DNA from: Candidatus Rifleibacteriota bacterium
Lineage (GTDB): Bacteria; Riflebacteria; Ozemobacteria; Ozemobacterales; Ozemobacteraceae
NCBI GenBank assembly: GCA_022704885.1
Contig: JAKJFO010000118.1
Location: 1-12,266, forward strand
DNA: 12,266 nucleotides
Direction: 5' to 3'
The notes below the pieces were generated by a model. It was not told the DNA's origin, searched no databases, and saw nothing but the letters and a program-made list of their open reading frames with translations. This document shows positions 8,505 through 12,266 of the stretch, one piece after another (position 1 is the stretch's first letter; each line of letters begins with the position of its first letter). The position numbers and the translations under genes were made by a program.

Positions 8505-8510
8505 TATAAT
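8505..8510 (+). promoter_or_regulatory. Consensus -10 box upstream of the BASS transporter gene
   Basis: A perfect TATAAT lies 28 nt before ATG 8539, in the 70-nt gap after the peptidase gene. At 17-bp spacing the -35 position reads TGGATT (8482-8487), a poor match to TTGACA, so an activator or a weak promoter is possible. Confidence 0.5.
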
Positions 8511-8538
8511 CACGGCAAACGAACCTGGACCAACAGCC

Positions 8539-9507
8539 ATGCGGCCTGCCGGCGAAAGATTATATCTCTACCTCAACTCGCGCATGATTTTTTTCATGCT
8601 GTTCGCCATGCTCTGTGGATGGCTCGGCGGCGAAAGTCTCGGTGCTCTTAGTCACGCCGTCCCCTGGATGTTCGGCTACATGACCTTCGTCACCGCACTC
8701 AAGACCAGCTGGAAAGACCTCGGAATAATCTTCAGAAAGCCGCTGCCCCTGATCAGCATTGTAGTTCTGCAACATTTGCTGATGCCTGTTTTTGCAAGCA
8801 TTTTCAGCAACCTGCTTTTTTCCGGCCGCCAGGAACTTATACTCGGCTATATATTGATGGCCGCGCTGCCAGTCGGAATCACGGCAATAATCTGGACCGG
8901 TATGGGAAAAGGCGATGTAGCCCTTGGTCTGACAGCTGCCACGGTCGACACCCTTCTCAGCCCGCTTATCGTGCCGGCCGTATTGTTGATATTTGCCGGG
9001 CAGCAGGCGGTAATCGACTATAACTCGATGATACGCGGACTTGTATTCATGATCGTCCTGCCGTCGGTCATGGGGTTGACGGTCAACGATCTGAGCCACG
9101 GTTCATTTTATCAACGAAATATCAGATATCTTGGCCTGCCTTCTTTTTTCTGCATGTGCTTTGTGATAACCATAAACGTAGGCATGGCGCAGAAATCGGC
9201 CGCCGACATGTTCAGCAAGGCGCCTTTGATCGTTCTACTGACTCTTTGCATGACTTTGACGGGCTTTTTTACCGGCTATCTGCTGGCCAGACTGTTTGGC
9301 TTCAAAAAAGAAGCATCGATCACCAGCACATTCTGCGCCGGCATTCGCAATACCAGCGTCGGGCTGGTGCTTGCCATCGGCCATTTTCCAGTCGAAGCGA
9401 GCATTCCGGTGCTGGTAGCCATGATGTTTCAGCAACCACTGGCTGCTGTAGCGCAACGCCTGCTGGCGTCGCCGTCAGAACCGGCAACAGGCGCATCGCA
9501 AGCCTGA
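8539..9507 (+). CDS. Bile acid:sodium symporter (BASS/SBF) superfamily membrane transporter
   Basis: This is a 322-residue integral inner-membrane protein with about ten hydrophobic segments (roughly 15-31, 36-54, 68-94, 100-122, 126-155, 165-183, 198-217, 226-250, 257-279, 283-307), the expected number and length for the superfamily. Family-like segments are GYMTFVTALKTSWKDL, the fourth-helix ALPVGITAIIWTGMGKGDVALG followed by TAATVDTLLSPLIVP, and FCAGIRNTSVGLVLAI in the ninth helix. These match the two crossing-helix regions that bind sodium and substrate in known members. Members move bile acids, pantoate, pyruvate and other organic anions with Na+; the substrate here cannot be read from sequence. 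No good Shine-Dalgarno precedes ATG 8539. An internal ATG at 8584 also lacks one and would cut into helix 1. No clear terminator follows. Confidence 0.85.
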   Translation: MRPAGERLYLYLNSRMIFFMLFAMLCGWLGGESLGALSHAVPWMFGYMTFVTALKTSWKDLGIIFRKPLPLISIVVLQHLLMPVFASIFSNLLFSGRQELILGYILMAALPVGITAIIWTGMGKGDVALGLTAATVDTLLSPLIVPAVLLIFAGQQAVIDYNSMIRGLVFMIVLPSVMGLTVNDLSHGSFYQRNIRYLGLPSFFCMCFVITINVGMAQKSAADMFSKAPLIVLLTLCMTLTGFFTGYLLARLFGFKKEASITSTFCAGIRNTSVGLVLAIGHFPVEASIPVLVAMMFQQPLAAVAQRLLASPSEPATGASQA

Positions 9508-9530
9508 TTCAACAAATTTACAACAAAAAG

Positions 9531-9559
9531 TTGAGAACTTTGCAACTCCGTGCTATGTT
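9531..9559 (+). promoter_or_regulatory. Sigma70-type promoter with extended -10 for gdhA
   Basis: TTGAGA (9531-9536, five of six consensus bases) and TATGTT (9554-9559) are 17 bp apart, with a TG at 9551-9552 (TGCTATGTT). A start near 9566 gives a leader of about 56 nt containing a small ACCCG/CGGGT stem (9570-9574/9580-9584). The -35 lies inside overlapping short inverted repeats, CAAC/GTTG (9521-9524/9530-9533) and AGTTG/CAACT (9529-9533/9543-9547), which could be an operator. Confidence 0.65.
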
Positions 9560-9621
9560 GCCCCTTGATACCCGTTGATCGGGTTGTAAATATCAGGTCG
9601 CATCGAAAGGAAAGTGAAGTA

Positions 9622-10956
9622 ATGAAAAGCATCGCCGAATTCATGGACATGGTAAAAGCCAGAAACCCGAACGAACCCGAATTTCATCAGGCCGTTCACG
9701 AAGTCGTAGAAACCATCTGGGAAGAATATCACAAGAATCCCCGCATGGTTAAAGGCAAGATTCTTGAAAGAATCGTAGAACCCGAACGCGCCATCTCTTT
9801 TAGAGTTCCCTGGGTGGATGACAAAGGCGAAATTCAGGTTAACCGCGGTTATCGCGTACAATTTAACAGCGCGATCGGCCCCTACAAAGGTGGCTTGCGC
9901 TTTCACCCGAGCGTAAACCTTTCCATTCTCAAATTCCTGGGCTTTGAACAGATGTTCAAGAATGCTCTGACCACACTGCCGATGGGCGGTGGCAAAGGCG
10001 GCTCCGATTTCAACCCGAAAGGGCGCTCCGATAACGAAATTATGCGCTTCTGCCAGTCTTTCATGACTGAACTTTATCGTCACATTGGCCCGAACCTCGA
10101 CGTTCCGGCAGGCGACATCGGCGTCGGCGGCCGCGAAATCGGCTATCTGTTCGGCCAGTATAAGCGCATCGCCAATGAATTCACCGGCGTTTTCACCGGT
10201 AAGGGCGCAACCTGGGGCGGCAGCCTCATTCGCCCCGAAGCCACTGGCTTTGGCGCTATCTATTTCGGCATCGACATGCTCAAACGCGCTGGCGAAACCT
10301 TCAAAGGCAAGACAGTTGCTCTCTCCGGCTTCGGTAACGTAACCTGGGGCTCGATCAAGAAGCTCATCGAACTCGGCGCCAAATGCGTAACCATCAGCGG
10401 TCCTGACGGTTATGTGCATGACGAAGAAGGCTTCAACGAAGAAAAGTGCGAATACCTGCTTGAAATGCGCGCTTCCTGCAATGACCAGGCCGAAGACTAT
10501 GTCAAAAAGTATCCCAAAGCAAAATTCTATGCAAAACAGAAACCTTGGGGTGTCAAATGTGATATAGCCGTTCTCTGTGCCACACAGAATGAGTGCAACG
10601 AAGAAGACGTCAAAAAGCTGGCCGCCAATGGCTGCAAGCTGTTGCTTGAAGTTTCCAATATGGGCTGCACCGCCGAAGGCGCCAAGCTGGCTCACGAAAA
10701 GATGATGTTTGCTCCTGGTAAGGCTGTAAATGCCGGTGGTGTTGCGGTTTCCGGCCTCGAAATGACCCAGAACAGCGAACGCCTGAACTGGACTGCCGAA
10801 GAAGTCGATGCCAAACTGAAGCACATCATGCATTCGATCCACGAAGCCTGTGTAAAACATGGCAAAGAAGGCGAACGCATCAATTACATCAAGGGCGCCA
10901 ACGTGGCCGGCTTCATGAAGGTCGCCACCGCGATGCTCGATCAGGGCGTTGTCTGA
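9622..10956 (+). CDS. gdhA: Glutamate dehydrogenase, hexameric short-chain type, likely NAD-preferring
   Basis: The enzyme interconverts L-glutamate and 2-oxoglutarate plus ammonium in the cytosol, using NAD(P). The 444-residue protein has the substrate-binding domain first. It shows K89 (in GPYKGGLRF), K125 (in MGGGKGGSDF) and catalytic D165 (in DVPAGDIGVGGRE), the expected active-site set. The Rossmann domain follows with SGFGNVTWGS (F237, W242) and ISGPDG (P261, D262). From memory, these coenzyme-pocket residues match those of the NAD-dependent Clostridium symbiosum enzyme, offset by one, rather than the NADP type of E. coli; this suggests but does not prove NAD use. The frame is open back to ATG 9550, but that lies upstream of the -10 box. 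AAAGGAAA (9606-9613) before ATG 9622 fixes the start. It has its own promoter and terminator. Confidence 0.96.
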   Translation: MKSIAEFMDMVKARNPNEPEFHQAVHEVVETIWEEYHKNPRMVKGKILERIVEPERAISFRVPWVDDKGEIQVNRGYRVQFNSAIGPYKGGLRFHPSVNLSILKFLGFEQMFKNALTTLPMGGGKGGSDFNPKGRSDNEIMRFCQSFMTELYRHIGPNLDVPAGDIGVGGREIGYLFGQYKRIANEFTGVFTGKGATWGGSLIRPEATGFGAIYFGIDMLKRAGETFKGKTVALSGFGNVTWGSIKKLIELGAKCVTISGPDGYVHDEEGFNEEKCEYLLEMRASCNDQAEDYVKKYPKAKFYAKQKPWGVKCDIAVLCATQNECNEEDVKKLAANGCKLLLEVSNMGCTAEGAKLAHEKMMFAPGKAVNAGGVAVSGLEMTQNSERLNWTAEEVDAKLKHIMHSIHEACVKHGKEGERINYIKGANVAGFMKVATAMLDQGVV

Positions 10957-10977
10957 TTCTGATCTGATCGGTTTTTC

Positions 10978-11014
10978 AGAGCTGCTCTCACAAGAGGGCA
11001 GCTCTTCAATATTT
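10978..11014 (+). terminator. Probable intrinsic terminator of gdhA
   Basis: A 12-bp stem pairs AGAGCTGCTCTC (10978-10989) with GAGGGCAGCTCT (10994-11005), with one T-G wobble, around the tetraloop ACAA. It is followed by TCAATATTT, a broken T tract, so termination may be partial. It lies 21 nt after the gdhA stop. Confidence 0.7.
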
Positions 11015-11058
11015 AGAGCAATTACTGTCTAAATCTGAAAAAAATGTTTGTCGATGAC

Positions 11059-11086
11059 TTGCGGTTTTATTTTCGTCTGTTATAAT
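11059..11086 (+). promoter_or_regulatory. Strong extended -10 promoter for the repeat-protein gene
   Basis: A perfect TATAAT (11081-11086) is preceded by TG at 11078-11079 (TGTTATAAT), an extended -10. A partial -35, TTGCGG (11059-11064), lies 16 bp upstream. A start near 11093 leaves a leader of about 125 nt before ATG 11219. Confidence 0.7.
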
Positions 11087-11092
11087 TGAATG

Positions 11093-11218
11093 CAAGGGTG
11101 ATGGGTACACCCCCAGAAAAATCGATTTACAAGCACATTCGGGTAGGTCTGTGCCGGTGAATCGGGTTTATCGGGTTCTAGTTCTACGGGTAATCCAAAC
11201 GATTCAGGAGAATTTAGT
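11093..11218 (+). promoter_or_regulatory. Long 5' leader with possible alternative RNA structures
   Basis: The leader contains a GGGTG/CACCC hairpin (11096-11100/11108-11112) and the palindrome AAATCGATTT (11119-11128). Four CGGGT motifs start at 11140, 11163, 11172 and 11187. GAATCG (11159-11164) is complementary to CGATTC (11200-11205), directly before the ribosome site AGGAG (11206-11210). AATCG 11160-11164 could instead pair with CGATT 11123-11127, so two exclusive folds are possible. It matches no riboswitch class I can recognise. The function is inferred and uncertain. Confidence 0.35.
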
Positions 11219-12266
11219 ATGAGGAACAGCACTATCAAGGTTCTCAGCAAACTGCTGTGCATCGTTCTGATCGCCAGCTTCCTGCTGGAAGCACCGTTGA
11301 TGGCCGAGTACAGCGCCATCAAGGTAAATGTCGGCGGCCAGAGTGTCAACGTGACCCCCGGTCAGTGGGTAACTGTTAATAACGGTGGCAACACTATCCA
11401 TTACAATGTTCGCTATGTAAATGGTCAGCCGGTTGCTCTCGAAATGGCCCAGTATCTGAAACTGGCTCTGAATGGCCCAAGCGCCACTACTGCAGCCCAG
11501 ACTTCAACCACTGCAGCCCAGGCCTCTCAGGGTTCCACCGCTGCTCAAGCTTCACAGGGTTCGACTGCCGCTCAGGCCTCTCAGGGCACTGCAGCTCAGG
11601 CAGCTGATGCTTCAACCGCTGTAAGCGGTGCCAAAACCGAAGGCAGCTGGATCAAAAACGAACTCAATTCTTATGGCCAGAAAGTTAAAGACAGCTTTAC
11701 TTCTGGTAAAGAAAGCGGCCAGAATTTCGGCAACAAAACTACCGAAGTCGTCAAAGACGGCGCCGGTAAAGTTGTTGACACCGTTAAAACTGGTGGCAGC
11801 AAGATCGGCAATCTGCTCAAGAGCGCAAAAGACAGAATCGCCAATCTCTTCAAGAAAAAACCCGCTACCCCCGAAGTAAAGGGTGGCAGTTCAGACGCTT
11901 CTCAGAGCGGCCAGGCCTCTCAGGATGCAGCTCAGAGCGGTCAGACCTCTCAGGAAGGCGCCCAGGCTTCTCAGGACGCTTCACAGAGTGGCCAGACCTC
12001 GCAGGAAGGCGCTCAGGCTTCTCAGGATGCCGCTCAGAGTGGCCAGACCTCACAGGAAGGCGCCCAGGCTTCTCAGGACGCAGCTCAGAGCAACCAGGAA
12101 TCTGGTTCAGTAGCTGACGCTGACAAGAAGGGCTTCCTCAGCAATCTGAAAGACAAGACCACTGGTAAGTTCAAATCAGGTTATGAAGCTGGTAAAGCCA
12201 TGACCAACCAGGGCGTGCAGAACGTAAAAGACAGCCTGAAATCAGGCTTCAGCGCCAAGAACATCC
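11219..12266 (+). CDS. Secreted Gln/Ser/Ala-rich repeat protein with LEA-like modules, 5' part (runs off the right edge)
   Basis: I do not recognise this protein. The 349 visible codons are open to the window edge, and AGGAG (11206-11210) fixes ATG 11219. A signal peptide (basic start, hydrophobic core 12-23, likely cut after PLMA at residue 29) indicates export. Residues 30-85 look like a small beta domain (YSAIKVNVGGQSVNVTPGQW and on to YVNGQPVALEMAQYLKLAL). Residues 91-130 are TAAQASQGS tandem repeats. Residues 133-222 are a Lys/Gly-rich amphipathic stretch (KTTEVVKDGAGKVVDTVK, KIGNLLKSAKDRIANLFKKK) resembling late-embryogenesis-abundant or apolipoprotein-like helices. Residues 225-292 hold a 17-residue repeat, and a second amphipathic module follows from 300. 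Segments 162-180 and 320-338 align without gaps at 8 of 19 identities, suggesting duplication. It has almost no Cys (one, in the signal peptide). A surface, matrix or desiccation-related role is possible but unproven. Confidence 0.85.
   Translation, partial: MRNSTIKVLSKLLCIVLIASFLLEAPLMAEYSAIKVNVGGQSVNVTPGQWVTVNNGGNTIHYNVRYVNGQPVALEMAQYLKLALNGPSATTAAQTSTTAAQASQGSTAAQASQGSTAAQASQGTAAQAADASTAVSGAKTEGSWIKNELNSYGQKVKDSFTSGKESGQNFGNKTTEVVKDGAGKVVDTVKTGGSKIGNLLKSAKDRIANLFKKKPATPEVKGGSSDASQSGQASQDAAQSGQTSQEGAQASQDASQSGQTSQEGAQASQDAAQSGQTSQEGAQASQDAAQSNQESGSVADADKKGFLSNLKDKTTGKFKSGYEAGKAMTNQGVQNVKDSLKSGFSAKNI
11489..11608 (+). repeat. 27-bp coding tandem repeat (TAAQASQGS)
   Basis: Full units lie at 11510-11536 and 11537-11563, with a third ending one codon short at 11587. 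Degenerate flanking units are at 11489-11509 (TAAQTST) and 11588-11608 (TAAQAAD). Copies differ mostly at third codon positions, so the protein repeat is conserved more than the DNA. Confidence 0.85.
11891..12094 (+). repeat. 51-bp coding tandem repeat (17-residue QTSQEGAQASQDASQSG unit)
   Basis: Three in-register 51-bp units start at 11942, 11993 and 12044, each beginning CAGACCTC. A shorter related stretch encoding SDASQSGQASQDAAQSG precedes them (11891-11941). Differences between units are mainly synonymous (for example TCT/TCG/TCA), plus one Ser/Ala change; the last unit ends Ser-Asn instead of Ser-Gly. Every Gln codon in this block is CAG. Confidence 0.9.

Noticed and set aside
9550..9621. 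Upstream start for gdhA at ATG 9550
   Set aside because: It would begin within the promoter, before the -10 box, and adds residues absent from the family; ATG 9622 has a good ribosome site.
9553..10860. Open frame of 435 codons on the - strand opposite gdhA
   Set aside because: It is a mirror of the GDH codon pattern, with no recognisable domain and no ribosome site; gdhA is certain on the + strand.
11628..12113. Short + strand frames (11628-11879, 11883-12113) and - strand frame 11865-12053 in the repeat region
   Set aside because: They are out-of-frame readings of the repeat protein that starts at 11219, whose own frame is open to the window edge with a signal peptide and ribosome site.

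Overview
The window is bacterial chromosomal DNA of moderate GC content (about half G+C by eye). It is gene-dense, and every supported gene lies on the + strand. It opens with a complete general chaperone cluster in the order groES, groEL, hrcA, grpE, dnaK, dnaJ (64-6976), closed by a clear intrinsic terminator at 6991-7028. Joining the GroE and DnaK chaperone sets with the HrcA repressor in one uninterrupted block is less common than keeping groESL and hrcA-grpE-dnaK-dnaJ apart. The DnaK is the short form that lacks the roughly 24-residue ATPase-domain insert of proteobacterial DnaK. HrcA is absent from E. coli-type enterobacteria. Together these point away from gamma-proteobacteria and towards a deeper or less-studied lineage. 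No marker here names the phylum; Candidatus Riflebacteria or a similar uncultured group would only be a guess.

Region by region: 1-6976 is the chaperone block. groES carries a one-base frameshift near 127-129. A GC-rich hairpin sits between groEL and hrcA, and a second between dnaK and dnaJ. 7080-8468 encodes an exported TPR protein with a HEFTH...E zinc-peptidase (gluzincin, peptidase MA-like) domain. 8539-9507 encodes a ten-helix transporter of the bile acid:sodium symporter (BASS/SBF) superfamily. 9622-10956 encodes a hexameric glutamate dehydrogenase whose coenzyme-pocket residues resemble the NAD-dependent clostridial enzyme. 11219 to the right edge is the 5' part of a large secreted protein with two Gln/Ser/Ala-rich tandem repeat blocks (27-bp and 51-bp units) separated by lysine-rich, LEA-like amphipathic modules. 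It is preceded by an extended -10 promoter and a leader of roughly 125 nt that may fold.

Function: DnaK/DnaJ/GrpE and GroEL/GroES form the two main cytosolic folding machines, and HrcA normally represses their operon while sensing GroEL availability. No internal CIRCE operator is visible, so control probably acts at the promoter left of the window, with the two hairpins adjusting the expression of individual genes. The four genes after dnaJ look like separate transcription units, since most have their own recognisable -10 element. They show no obvious link to one another. No mobile element, CRISPR array, tRNA or rRNA was seen.
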